From assembly GCA_030765065.1 (NCBI GenBank), contig CM060977.1, forward strand, positions 125,678,295 to 125,742,294: 64,000 nt of DNA, read 5' to 3'. This document shows positions 33,238 through 45,429 of the stretch, piece after piece (the first letter of the stretch is position 1; each line of letters begins with the position of its first letter). A model generated the notes under the pieces. It searched no databases and was not told the DNA's origin. It worked only from the letters and a program-made list of their open reading frames with translations. The DNA comes from Deroplatys truncata. Taxonomy: Eukaryota > Arthropoda > Insecta > Mantodea > Mantidae. Made by a program: the position numbers and the translations under genes.

Positions 33238-34193
33238 TACATCGTTCCGAAAGTAATACCTCCTATTTATTTTCATGGAAACTACAACAGATATAGAAAG
33301 CACAATAACACAGCTAAATAGAGCAAGATTTCAGCTACATACTGTTATTTTTCCACATAATCACCACAGTTCGTTATGCACTTTTGTCAACGATGAACAA
33401 GAGCCTGCATGCCACGTTCGTAAAAATCTGAACCAGCTGAGGCTAGCCACTGTCTTGCCTAGCTGTATCTTGAACTTCTTTATTGGAGAAGTCTACTGTC
33501 TCCACTCCATGGACAGTCATTTAGGTTCTGGCTCGTAGTGGTGACACCACGTCTCATCTGCGGTGATGGAGTTCAGAAAATTGTCACCTTCAGCCTCGAA
33601 TTGGTCCAGCAGATCCTGACAAATTTCCATTCGATGAGTTATTTTGGTCTTATGAAAGCATCTGCGGGACCCATCTCGCACACACTTTGCGATAATTAAG
33701 GTTACGTAACATCTTGTCTAAGGCATTACAGCCGAAATTCAGCTCTACACACAATTCTTTGGTCGTAGTCCACCGATCATTACGGATGAGTTGATCGAGA
33801 CACCGTTTCTTATTTGCTGTGACAGCCGAGCATGGTTGACCTGGGCGTACCTTGTCCCGCACATTCTTTTCACCACTTTTCAAACGCTGTACCCATCACC
33901 TCATATTGCTCACGTCTACTGTTCATCTCCATAATCTTTAACAAGCGGTAACGGATTTCAATTGGTGTAATTTGTTCATCGGTAAGGAATTCAATCACAA
34001 ATCTGTTTTGTACGCACCTCGATATCAGTAGTCATTTTGGTAGGCTCCCCTGCTACTGCTATTTGTTGCAGGACAAAGAAACTAACAGGACACTAGCAAG
34101 AAAGTTCAATAATTAATACTACACCAACATGATCTGGCTTGGACACTCAAAGGCAACACAAAAATAGGAGGCATTACTTTCGGATACCTCGTA
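33238..34193 (-). mobile_element. Internally deleted mariner-like transposon
   Basis: Inverted termini: CCGAAAGTAATACCTCCTAT at 33247 matches the reverse complement of ATAGGAGGCATTACTTTCGG ending near 34183, with weaker similarity outward to TACGAGG-type ends. The 956 bp length is below the usual ~1.3 kb of mariners, in line with the internal loss of transposase sequence. The transposase lies on the minus strand. Confidence 0.8.
33345..34010 (-). pseudogene. Mariner transposase pseudogene with central deletion
   Basis: Reading on the minus strand, an N-terminal helix-turn-helix part (FLTDEQITPIEIRYRLLKIM) comes first, then RPGQPCSAVTANKK, LRNLNYRKVCARWVPQML and the first catalytic motif DETWCHHYEPEPK near 33540. 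The frame then runs into a stop and to a C-terminal segment with ERGMQALVHRWQKC near 33400. The region that should hold the second and third catalytic aspartates is missing. Frameshifts also occur, so no active enzyme is possible. Confidence 0.78.
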
Positions 34194-35288
34194 TAAATGT
34201 TTTGCCATTTCTGCAACTTCCTCGCATTATTCTTGATTAGAGGGTTAGCCAGGTTTTAAAGCCTGGTGGAAGAGACGGTATGGAAACTAAAACATCTATT
34301 ACTTTTCTCAATAAAATCAGTGAAACCTGGTTAACCTAGAGAACTTATACCTACACCTATAGGTACTTATACTAACCCGGACTTATACTTATCCGAAAAT
34401 CCCAATACTCCCAGTGCTCTATAAAGCTATAATTGCTCCATTTCCTTCCCCCTGATTGGCAATGCTGATGTAAAAGCCCTCTGCAATGCAAGGTCAGGCG
34501 ACAAAAGCGATATACACACTTTTGTTATAGATTTACGTGCTTTAGTCATCCTGAGAGACAGGTTTAAACCGAAGGATCCTCATCTATTTGTTGCTAAGAA
34601 CTTACATGCATTTCAGATACATTAACTGTGTTATATAATATGTTTGATTCAAACAGTTATAAAAATGTAAGTTTGACAACTCCCTTCGAATATATTAAGA
34701 TGAATAGCAATGTTAAATAAGAAAAAATTCCACGACAGCAGTCAATGAGAGGTGACTAGTGCACGTGACATTAAAGAGATACAGGGCAAAGTTATATGGA
34801 ATAAGAAGTAGAGAAATTAATGCGGAACAGCCTTATTCTCGTCCGAAAACCTCCATGTGCTTTCAGCTAAAACTAGCTCTTTCCGGGCTTGGACCTTGAT
34901 GGGAAAATTCCAATATTATCAACGGAAATAAAAATAACATAATTCCTGATTGTACTGGTGACATGAGACTCATTTGCATAACAAGGTCTGGCTTCCTCGG
35001 CAATTTCAGTTCCATTCTGTCAGCCGCTGGAGACCTCCACAGCGCACGTCTAACGCTCCTAAGGGAGGACTGAGCGCACACAATCAATTCGTTAGATATT
35101 CTCATCTTTTGTGCTTTTTGCTACTCAGATTTTCCCTTTTATATAAGCAGTGTTTGGGTTTTTTTCGAGTGCCTCTTGTATATATTGATTAGTTAGTGAA
35201 AAGAAAGAAAGCTGGGGGATGGGACAAGAAACCGAGACAGATGAATAACGCTGCAGATGATCACACTTTTTGTGGTAATGAGAAAGTT

Positions 35289-35338
<50 letters not shown>

Positions 35339-35767
35339 ATGTTGTGGACCGTCCCGTTCTTTATTCTTTCTCGTCAACGGAGTCTTTGTCTCTTGTTTTG
35401 AAGTCTGTGTTGTTGGATTAATACTGACCCCACCATCTTCCGCGCGTTTGGTCCATCCTAATCAATAAAGAGTCCCTAAAACAAAGGCAGTAGGAAAATG
35501 TAAACACGACCAGTGTTTCAGCCGCATCGTCTACTGCAACCAAACTGGGCCACTAACTACACATGCATTTCACCTAGAATGAGCTTAGCTGCACATCGCA
35601 CACATTTAATTACATGAAACCGTCATGTACAATCGTAAATAAAAGACTGGTTACGTTAGCGCGGGCTGTAGCAAAAGAACAAAATGATTTCAAAACATGT
35701 CGATCAATAAACGACAATCGTTTATGTTACAACGGACAAACATCTTAAACACTCTATGGACAAACAA
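34194..35767. other. Unassigned DNA with (GA)n and a possible solo LTR-like block
   Basis: A TATATAAG at about 35138 and AATAAA at 35464 bracket a less AT-rich block (about 34940-35490) that could be a solo LTR or other promoter-bearing repeat. No flanking duplication was found. A (GA)n microsatellite is listed separately. Confidence 0.3.
35291..35335. repeat. (GA)n microsatellite
   Basis: About 22 GA units. It produces an Arg-Glu run in a spurious ORF. Confidence 0.97.
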
Positions 35768-36121
35768 TCTGATGTGTTGCACTCACATGACTTACTCTCT
35801 CACTCTTGTACAAACTATTCTTACAAATGTTTATTCTTGTATCTAATTTATGTTAATCGGGATAAACATTTGCAGAAATTGTGTTACTGGATATTCCCTT
35901 TGAAAATACAAAGAATGATATAGGCTTTAAGAGATAGTAAAATATTTTAAGAGCGGTCGCTATGGAGGTAAGGGCTTTGAAATTCCGTTCTCTTTGCATG
36001 GCCGTGAGAGAGAAACGAATGACTTCCCATTTGGGAAAAGCAAGCAGTTTAAAATGCAAATCATTAACACTAATATCTCGAAAATCGTTAATGAAAATAG
36101 TTATGCTATTCATGTGCAAAT

Positions 36122-36163
<42 letters not shown>

Positions 36164-36281
36164 CTTTTTTTTGGTATCAGGGGACCTCAAAATGTATTTC
36201 CGGTGAAATTTCTAAATAGAATTTTTGGGTGAAATACACTACCTCTTATACCTTCCATGAGTAGGTGCTAGGAAAAATAAA
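35768..36281 (+). repeat. R1 repeat copy, internally deleted
   Basis: It starts TCTGATGTGTTGCACTCACA and ends with ATTTTTGGGTGAAATACACT and a degenerate CATGAGTAGGTGCTAGGAAA. The centre is replaced or disrupted by a (TA)n run at 36127-36160, so only the outer parts of the R1 unit remain. Confidence 0.65.
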
Positions 36282-36684
36282 GGTAGTTCTGCGTCAATAT
36301 GTAGATGCTAGATAAAGCTTAACTCCCAATTTACTCGCAAAATGTCCATATTTAGATCGTTATGAACCTCTCTGATTACTCAAGTATAAGTAACTACAAT
36401 GACTATTACGACATAAAAGACTATCGCACCATTAGAATTCTACTTAAGTTTATCTATTTCCACCATATGGTTGCAACAATGTTTCAAGTGGCTATTCCAA
36501 TTATCATCATTAATGACGATTAGAATAGTCATAACATGGCCCTTGTGAGGTAAGGGCAAGCTAAGATGTTGACGAGCCATTAGCTGCCCGCGATATCTTT
36601 AAGAGAGCCTTTAATACACAAAGTGTAAAGATTGGTTGGGTGTGCTGGCCAGATTAGCTATTGCTGCATACCGGCCGATCTAAC
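36282..36684. other. Unassigned DNA
   Basis: AT-rich with no recognised feature. The AAC target duplication of the next element lies at 36682-36684. Confidence 0.45.
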
Positions 36685-36916
36685 GGGTGGTATTAATAAA
36701 AACGAGCCGTGACTCATGAGCCATGGCTTGTAGCAAAACCGAGTCGTCGGTAGCAGCGAGTCGGGAGTCACTTCCCCTCCGTGCTGAGCCTTGGCTCTAT
36801 GTTTGCGAGTCTCTGACTCGTGTTTCCCCTCTTCCTGATTGCAAATGCATTATTGTCGAGTGGTAGTAAACATTCGATTCAGTTTAGGTATTTTTGTGGC
36901 AGTGTATCCATCAGAA

Positions 36917-37200
36917 ATGACTGAAGAAAGCAATCAGTTAGTATCTTCTTTTGTGAACTTATTAACCACCAAAAGAGATAATGAGAAATCTCAGCTGTCT
37001 GCGGACAAGCGGAAAAGACTTCTGCTATGACCGAAGTGCAGCGAAAACTAAAAGGGAATCTGAATCTTCGCCTAACAGAAGACCAGACAGCGAAGAAAAT
37101 AAGAAATATGAAAAGTCGCCTAAAAGTGAAGATTGATCTGCGATGGACAGGCAACAAGCCCATAGCCCTGAAAAACTGGAAAACAAGTTTTTAGACCTTA
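36917..37200 (+). pseudogene. Possible Myb/SANT-like second ORF remnant of the Harbinger element
   Basis: Codons from ATG 36917 are open through KRKRLLL and stop at 37030. In another frame the following bases would read KLKGNLNLRLTEDQTARKIR and then NMKSRLKVKIDLRWTGNKP. This resembles the charged DNA-binding accessory ORF of Harbinger elements but is frameshifted. The call rests on composition and position, not on a firm domain match. Confidence 0.3.
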
Positions 37201-37279
37201 TTCAATGGGAATCAAATCCATCTATAGTTTGGTTAAGAATACTAAGGACGACTTTCGATTTGTAGTGGAATATTTGTTA

Positions 37280-38190
37280 GCCCCAAGTTTGGGCGCCAAT
37301 TTGAAGTGGTATATTTGTTTGTAGTTGTAGGAAGATACTTCATGTTTATATGCCCTACGTATGGGAGCCAATTTGTCGCGGTCACTTCGTGTTATCTTAT
37401 TTCTGAGCGCCTGTTATTGTTTTACTACTTTGAATGTTGGGTTCATTGTCCTCCGGCTAGCTATTGTTTCCCGGTCGAGCAGGGCGTGCAAACGGAAAGG
37501 ACCCGCTACCCAAAGACAACACCGATAAAAGAATCCGTTTTCACACCCCCACTACCGTCACAATTAATTAAGTTCACATATTGACTCCCGACACACGCCA
37601 GACTGAAACTGTTATATTTTCTAATATCACTATAATCACTTATTTACTGCACATTATTAATTCGCGTGTTTCACATTTATAACAAACTTTAAGACGCGAG
37701 AGATTCTGTAGAATTGCGACGTGTAACTCGCGAACGATTCTGATGAACTAAGCGACGTATTACACGCGAATGCTTCTTCTGGACTGAGTGCCACCCGCTT
37801 CTCGGCTTTAGCTTTTTATACTCCCTCACCCGACATGCCCAAAGATTAGAACCGAGCTGCCACCGGTCAACAAAACGCGCCAACATTAGCGTCTATTTTT
37901 ATATCCAATCAAAATTACGAAAACATACGCTTTAGGGAAGAAATTCCCGCCATTTCTAAGAAAAGCGCGCCAATCTGACGTCATTTGTTTGTCTCTTCTA
38001 ATTGATAAACAACTCACCCCCTCGCTCATTGTTGCCCGCTCTTATTGTCAGTTTCAGTGAGGCCGTGTAAACTTATTTCCTAACAATGCTTATAATTAAC
38101 AAACATCTCAAATCAATGTCATACAATAATGCTTATTTACACTACAATCACTCTGGCATTTACATTGTTGTGATACAAATTACTGCCACA
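37280..38190 (-). mobile_element. LTR stub D nested in the Harbinger element
   Basis: On the minus strand it starts TGTGGCAGTAATTTGTATCA, a diverged form of the TGAGGCAGTATTTTTAACAC start of the other LTR stubs. It ends at TGGCGCCCAAACTTGGGGC (37280-37298), which is close to a lysine-tRNA primer-binding site. A second similar motif, TGGCTCCCATACGTAGGGC, lies about 70 bases inside. No gag-pol sequence follows. It splits the Harbinger coding region, so it inserted later. Confidence 0.55.
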
Positions 38191-38252
38191 GATTATTCTC
38201 CAGTTTACTGATGCTACTAGTAAAGCTCTGTTTTATGAAATAATTCAAGGCT

Positions 38253-38686
38253 TCAAAACTTGTTGCTGTTTTTGAGAGGTTGCAATAACGTAAAATAACG
38301 CTGCGATTCAAATTTAGCAGCTTGTAGTGCTGCAGTGGTTGCTGGAAATTTCATCCAGTTTCTCGATTTTTGTTCAATGCCAGAAGTAACTTTCCAAAAT
38401 ATGTTTAAACTGCACCTTGTGAAAAGCCCAATCCTCTGCCACGCCAGACTGGAATCCGGGGTCCCCAAATGCAGCTTAGAAATATTCTCATGTTTCCCTA
38501 GTACATAAGGGCCTTTCCTCTTGTCTCCACAGTTTTCGGAAGGAAATGCCGGGCGAGCCACCTCACGTTTTCTTTCTCAAACCTATAAAGTTGTTTATAA
38601 TTGTAGTCTTCAGAATCCTGGCGCATTTTATAGTATTTTTCTTTTCTCAGGTTGACGTTCACTTGCAACTGAGCCATCGCCTTCAA
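38253..38686 (-). pseudogene. Harbinger nuclease (HARBI1-like) N-terminal fragment
   Basis: Two overlapping minus-strand frames together give YRFEKENVRWLARHFLP, TVETRGKAL and further on FWKVTSGIEQKSRNWMKFP. These match the N-terminal part of PIF/Harbinger nucleases (recognition helices before the DDE core). A frameshift lies near 38500-38560 and the catalytic domain is absent, interrupted by the nested LTR stub. Confidence 0.6.
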
Positions 38687-38835
38687 GTTTGAGACAGCTA
38701 CTGAGGTGGCTTAAGAAATGTAAGCCATGGCTCTTAAAGTGAAGCCACAGTTCCGTTTTATTAATACGGAAGTGAGCCATGGCTCAGAAATTGCGAGTTT
38801 TAAGTCATGGCTCGCTTTTATTAATACCACCCAAC

Positions 38836-39510
38836 GTTTTGGATCTGAGGCAATGCCTTGCGCAACAGTCGAATGAGCTGACAGCCCATCTTATCTGTAC
38901 CCCATTGTCATAAGTCCTGCATATGGCACTTCATCCAGTACTGTAGCATAACCTACTAAATGGTCTCCGAGTATACCAGCCTAAACGCTAATGACCCACT
39001 GGACTTCAAAGACCATCTCTGGTATCCAATACCTGTAGCGATTTATTTGGCCTATGTTGTGAAACCTTGCTTGTCTTTGAATAACACAGCTGACAAAATG
39101 TTTGGATCTTATTCGGTTTGTCGTCTGGTGAACACCACTCTCCGCCCTTGAATCAATTCCGTAGCCCCTGGTGGACTTGTAAGCGGTTAAGTTGCAGTGT
39201 TCTGAATCTGGCTCATACTGAAACGACTGCGAACATCTCTGGTACTATGTGCGGATGAAAAATACCATATCCAATAATACGCTCCGTTATTGTTTGGTTA
39301 CGAACAGGGTGATCTCTTCGTTATATTATTGGGACGTCTTATGTGACGTTCTTCCTCTCTCTAGAATGCCATCCCCACCCTCAGAAATGTGTAGCGATCC
39401 GTATTAATTTATGCCAAAATTTCTATAGGTGCAAACAATGTGCCCCTGTTGCACTCTACTATGCTTTACCGTTTAACAACAGCATGTCCATGTTCCCTCT
39501 ATTGGGAAAA
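38836..39510. other. Unassigned DNA
   Basis: Moderate GC content with short plus-strand ORFs (38960-39151, 39343-39528) that have no recognised domain. It could be part of a decayed element. Confidence 0.35.
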
Positions 39511-40047
39511 TTCAGGCAGTATTTTTAACACTTAAATGATTTCAGTCTAATTATATAATATATAAATTCAATAACAGCCCGCCTTAATATGTGTATAACA
39601 TAATATATAAAATGTATGTAACAGTCATTGTATTATGTTTATATTATTGTGTACATATATAATAATGTTATGTGAATGTATAAAGTAATTTAATAATGTT
39701 GGGGCTGTGAGAATAGAGGCCGAAAGTTGCTAACAATGAGGTAACAATGAGGTAACCTTAAGGCAATAATGAATTGGAAAGTTTAATAATGCTACTAGTA
39801 ATTCTTGGAACAATAATGCAATTTTTTTAAAAAAGTTTATAAATAGCCAATCAAAAAAAAAAAAACCTGAAAGTTAAATAAAAGTATTCTATTGGAGTAA
39901 AATTAGCCAATCCGAAACGTGAAATAGAAGGATTAATAAAAGGAGTGAAGTAAAAATTATAATTTGTGTAAGCCTACGTTCTTTAGCCGCATCACCCCAT
40001 GCAAAGAGATACATGTTTCTACAAATTAATACTGACGCAGCCGAGGC

Positions 40048-40091
<44 letters not shown>

Positions 40092-40218
40092 ATTAAAAAT
40101 ACACAGTTGATTTTTGGGGGGCGAAGGCCACCGGATAGTGAACGTTGGGGCGAAGGCCACCAGAAACATTGTATCATACGTGGGGCAGTTACTTCAAATT
40201 TGACTCCCCAACAACGGA
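39511..40218 (+). mobile_element. LTR stub B
   Basis: It starts near CAGGCAGTATTTTTAACACT and shares GGGGCTGTGAGAATAGAGG, TTGCTAACAATGAGGTAACA, TTCTATTGGAGTAAAATTAG and ACTGACGCAGCCGAGGCA with stub A. A (TA)n run (about 40052-40088) has expanded near its 3' part. CGAAGGCCACCGGAT and similar repeats follow, ending with TTTGACTCCCCAACAACGG, a degenerate counterpart of the primer-binding-like sequence. Confidence 0.6.
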
Positions 40219-40654
40219 ACTGCAATACAACCTTCAAATTGGCACTTAAACGTGGTGGTAATAACGGGCGAAGGCCACCGGAAATTTTGTATCATACGTA
40301 AAGGCTACAATCTTTCTCAAAATATCGTTCCACGGTGAGCACGAGGAGATGGAAACACGTATTTAAGGGTATTCAATCTCTTGAATGTCCTCTGCACCTG
40401 CACTTGGACAAACAACGTTCTCGAAAGATAGAGAAAGAAAAAAAATTGCAGTCACGACTCAAAGCGAGGACCACCTTGACAAGCCAGCGTGGTATCCATT
40501 GCGCTAGCAGAGAACATTAGGATACCATTAAGCGCCTAGTCCTATCGCATGGGCTGGTGATTACGGCGTGCCACTTTCGCATCTACTGAAGATTCGAACA
40601 GAACGAATCTTCGACGAGAAGATTCACCGGATACAAACTTACGCACGAAAGCGT
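40219..40654. other. Unassigned spacer
   Basis: Includes one more CGAAGGCCACCGGAAATTTT block (40268-40287), so the LTR-associated repeats may extend to about 40300. The rest is not recognised. Confidence 0.4.
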
Positions 40655-41664
40655 GAAAATGGCTGTAACGCGTTTGATTAATACGCCATATATTTAAGAT
40701 ATTATCACAAAAAATTGATTGATACATTCACAGGACTTTCTCTACCCTCTATCTTTATTAGTGGGTATACGCTTATTTTTCTATCTACTACTTTTTAATC
40801 CAAATAAACCTTTTTCAGAAATAGCCACATTATACATTTCGTTATAAATACAAAGAGAACAGCGATATGTTCGCTATATATGGACGGTATATGCCGGCCT
40901 TAAAATTCCATACTGTTTCCATGGAATCGCGAGAAACAACTGAAAATCGATGAGACTATAATAAGGTATGCCACAGAAAAACGTATTTTAAGTAAATTGT
41001 GTGTTTCAAAGAGATGTAAATTTTTGTACTGTATATTTTCGTCCATCGCTTAACGTTTACCAATTATACAAGATTACACATAATTCCTTCCAAATGAAGA
41101 GGACTTCACAGGCTATTCCCAGAAAATTCAAGATGTACGTTTTATTTGTCATATAAATATCATGTAAAGGGTAGTCTGGGGTGGGAGGACTTTCTTGGAA
41201 ATCTTCGTATCGCATCTTTGGAAGATACCGAACCTAAATACCAAGTGTGATATTTATCCGACTTTTCATCTTTGAGTAGTTGATCACACACGCATACGCA
41301 CACGCGCACGCACAGACGTTACCGCCTGAGCTACCCCAGTAATTTAATGCATTTGTTTTGTGGAGTTAACCATTTCAGAGATATTTCTTGTTATTGGTTT
41401 GAATTTTCAAATAGTTATACTTTTCTCAAATGGAGGTCATTCGTTTTTTTCTCGTGGTCAGTCAAAGAGAACGGAATTTCAAAGCCATCACATAGCGGAG
41501 CGTTCTTAAAAGATTTGACTTTAATTTAAGTTTACTGTATTTTCATGTTTCTCTTGTCCCTATACAGAAATATGTAGTAAAACACTTTTGCAAATGTTTA
41601 TTTTGAAGCAGATAGAAGAACAAGTAGAGAAAGCCATGTGAATATGGCACATAAGGATTTTTAA
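40655..41664. repeat. Rearranged R1 cluster (minus, plus, minus fragments)
   Basis: 40655-40711 resembles an internal R1 segment on the minus strand (ATGGCTGTAACG, ATATTTAAGATATTATCAC). 40712-41290 is a plus-strand unit with TCATGTAAAGGGTAGTCTGG and GATACCGAACCTAAATACCA but lacks the outer terminus. 41346-41664 is a minus-strand inner part ending GTAGAGAAAGCCATGTGAAT. A short tRNA-like piece (ACCGCCTGAGCTACCCCAG) at 41320-41340 sits at the junction. Confidence 0.6.
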
Positions 41665-44600
41665 GCAACTAAACTGCATGATAAAATACCATGACGGCAG
41701 GGTCTGCAGTGAGGCACTACTGCATTTTCATCTTCTGTCCTCACAGGGCAACATCAACAGAGGCCGATACTATGTTCAGCTGCTTGTCAGTCAAGGAGGC
41801 TCCAATGATCACACGAGATTGGGTGGTCTTTACGACACCTCCCAGCTTGAGAAAACAACCCATGCAGATACGACAAATTGAACGCAGATCCCCTCATGAC
41901 GCAGCCTAAAGAAAGGTTCTCATCATGGTTTACGGTTACTGGTATATATTGATACCATTGGTATCCCTGTTCGCTATACGCTCAGTGTAAATAAATGGTG
42001 TTGCAATTTGGTGGGGATACGTGCAAATGGTTGGGAGAGAAAATTATTTTAGTTACCTTAAGAAAAGGAACAAATATTATCAGCTGATGTGATGTAATTC
42101 TCTGAAGAAAACAGCGCACTGGGAACTAAATTTAAAAGTAACCTAAATGACTTTTACCTTGGCTTCCACATTATATGGAGAGGGATTGACTATGTACCTC
42201 TCCGGAATAAAATATAGAAGTTTCCTCCTTTAACTCCTTGTGCTGAAAACTAAGTCCCATGAGCTTTTCTGGACATTGTGTATTTGGAAAAATTTAAACT
42301 CACAATTAAAATTAATTTGTCCTAAGCGGCAATGGCGGCTGCTGTTTAAGAGCACGTGAACTCCTAACTTTCGACACCTTGCGGAATTATTGGTTATTTT
42401 TTCTTTGAATGCTGTTAAACGTAACGTATGTGCAGTAATTTTAAATCTACCGCGCTACTCCTCTAAAGTCGATGAAACTAGCAACAGGGTCACTAGCACA
42501 TCTTGACTTGTGCACATTTTAAGGAGCTATTCGCCACTCATATGACTCAAATATACACAGTTAGTGCACACTTGAAGACGTGCACTAGCGCTACAATTTT
42601 ACGTCAATCCCACTAGGTGCTAGCACACTACGGCAGTACTACCATGTGAGGTAACGAGTACCAAATTTCTTCTTCCATTTGGCTTTCTAGTTAAAGACCT
42701 TCACAGGAATTCTATAGTTCTTCATTCTTAATAGATGCTCGTATCATTGTTGTAAGTATAAATCTATAATTATTTCCATTAAACATTTAGATTTTAATTC
42801 GGAGAGTATATCTATATTTCTCCTTCGATCTTGTATTCTACCTACATATATCCTATAGCTAATGGGATTAACAATTTCATTTCAACTCCCTCCTTTTCTT
42901 TGATTTTCAGCCAGAGTCCAATTTTCTTATCCGTATATTAACGTTAGGATGGCCTAGTTTTATAGAATTTTAATATGTTCTCTTTCCGTAATATTAGCAT
43001 TCTTTTAATTCCTACAATTAGTTGTATGAATCTGAAGATTTTCTTTTCTTCACCTATTGGTCTTTTATAGACGAAATGAATAGCAGCCTAAATAACTGAT
43101 ATTTGTTCTAAAAAGCAAAGCCAATGACGATTTTTGCTCTCCAGAGGCTGTTTTCCTTAAATGCATTACTACTGTTTTTATGAGTTTCTTTCTTATTTTT
43201 AAAAAGTACAAATGTTGGACAGCTCTCAGGTCATTGAACTCTACTTATATGCATTTTACTCATTTCTTTCGCAATCTCCTATGTAGACCTAAGCAGTTTA
43301 AAGGATCTTAATAAATGAATAAATAAATATCTGAGTGTGCAATTGCATCCGACGGCAGAAAATGCACTGTAGTTCTATCTCTGCGTTTACCATGCCAATA
43401 TGCGTGCTACAGAAAAACATATAACAAGGAACCGCAATAATCTGAAATGGGATTGCTAATAGCAGCAGCTTAATGCAGTGATATAGGCTTTGGTAGTATC
43501 TGTAAAGGGGATAATCAGAACATGAACTGAATTAAAACCGAACTGGGGGAGGGGAGTTGAGTACACCTCCCCCAAAGCATATAATCATTTGCTTCCCATT
43601 CAATGTTAATCCACACATCCAAAGCTACGAATTCACAGGGAATCGAAGCAAAAGCGGCACAATTCAACCTTTTGATACCGTAATTGTTGACGGAAAGACA
43701 TAAATAATTAAACAAAGAAATGATACTAACATAAAGAAATAATTGCAATAAGTAATTTCCGTATATTAAACCATGTATAATGTAACAATCTTGAATCGAG
43801 AGAAAAAGGTCATTAGCATGTCGCGTTACAAAAAGCCATTAGCAACAGCGAGTAGCAAAAGCATTAGCTTAAAGATTCTTGGAAGGCAGTTTAGAGTTAA
43901 CTTCAGTACGTTTGAACAGCCACGTAGAAAGAAATTCTGTAAAAGAAAATTGAGAGATATTTCTGAGAATTTACGGCCTCCATAGCAACTAGGTAGCAGA
44001 CGCACATGTAGAATTTTTAGGTATTGGCTAGAAAAAGAACGAAAGTTGGCGGAGCCTGAGTTAACATAAGGAGTGCAATTCTAATCAGAGATACATTCAT
44101 TCGTGCACACACTGATGCATACATTCGTCACTATGGATACTTGTGACGACTCGTGTGTTATTTTAAGTGCCCAGTGACGCGCTTGTATGAGTAAGATCAG
44201 CGGCTATTGCAAGGGGGTTTGCCGGTAGACATTTTACGGACTAACGGCAAATTACGCTTATAGTTTTATTTACTGCAGAAACAGTTACTTCAAACCGTAA
44301 AATTGATACTGAGAAAGTTAGCAGATATAATAACTCAATTGTTACAGTTTCGAATGTTACTTTTCATAATCAATTTCATTCTTTATTTTCAAAGGATCGG
44401 CAACTGCTTCAATAGTTCAAGTATCAGATCACATTAAATTTCTCAGTCAATTTAAACTGGATTTATCCTTTCAAACTACGCCCACGCATACCCTGAGAGA
44501 AAGACCTCATAGCTGTACTAGAGCAGCTGGCGCATGAGACAACACAGAACGAGCTATGAGATAACGACAACATCCTCAGAAGCAGGTGATTCAACGGCTT

Positions 44601-45429
44601 CCAAAGTGACGACCATCGAGCGTCTTTAAAAATCAGATGATACACGTTTTCAAAATTGGCGGCCGTCGCGGTGCTTGATTCGTTATCACTTTAAAAGCTA
44701 TAACATTCTAGAAAGTCTAAAGAGCATGATAAAAATTAATCCAAAGTGTTAGCCTGCACAAGGGGAATCAAAACATAATCCACCAGGAAGTTTTTCATGC
44801 ATGATGATCGTTCCTTCAAAACCTGATATCATTTAGGAATTCCTCAGATGTTAACATTTAGCCCTAGTGGTATTATCAATTATGTAGTTATATTGATTAA
44901 ACAAGCATGCTTGCGGCCGCCCGTTTGTAAAGATAATTCTGCTTCCAACATGCCTTTATTTATTTATTTTTTTAGAATGATGCTGCTATAATGCTGCATT
45001 TACGAAAGTCCTTAAACAGCAGAAACGGAAATAGTTATTTACGTAACTGAACTAGAAAGCCAGTTCTTCCAGGAAGAGTAAGATGCTTATCGAAATGAGT
45101 CCTGAAAAAAAATACTTCTGTAGTTACATACAATATTTTGTTTCATGCTACGTCGAAATACTTTATGTACTGGTTAAGTATTGTACTGCATTTATGCTGG
45201 ACATGGACGCAGTCATATGTTCCATATGCTCATTGCAGGGCTAATTAATTCACTTGTTAGTGCTGGAGTACGGAAAGTAACCGAACGATAAGTTCAACTG
45301 ACGTCTGGTTTGGAGACGGAAAAATATGAAATTCCAAAGAGTATAAAACAAGCTGTATTGCTAGATAAAAATAGTTCTTTAGCAATATGCCATGATTCGT
45401 TATTCGTTTTTTGTGGTCAGAGGGGGTGA
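41665..45429. other. Unassigned DNA; one GC-richer ORF patch at 41690-41910
   Basis: The largest stretch without a recognised element. 41690-41910 is GC-richer, with overlapping plus-strand ORFs (67 and 72 codons) and no recognisable domain. A basic 70-codon ORF at 43773-43985 is likewise unassigned. Neither has convincing splice sites. Confidence 0.35.

Larger units (their letters stand above)
36685..38832. mobile_element. PIF/Harbinger-like transposon carrying a nested LTR stub
   Basis: The termini GGGTGGTATTAATAAAA at 36685 and its complement ending at 38832 are inverted repeats, extended by CGAGCC and TGAGCCATGGCT motifs. AAC flanks both ends (36682-36684 and 38833-38835), fitting the 3 bp duplications of this superfamily although TTA/TAA is more usual. 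A Harbinger nuclease fragment lies on the minus strand near the right end. Removing the nested LTR stub (37280-38190) leaves about 1.2 kb. Confidence 0.75.

Noticed and set aside
34940..35490. Solo LTR with TATA box and AATAAA
   Set aside because: TG...CA ends with matching flanking duplications could not be found, so it was left as unassigned DNA.
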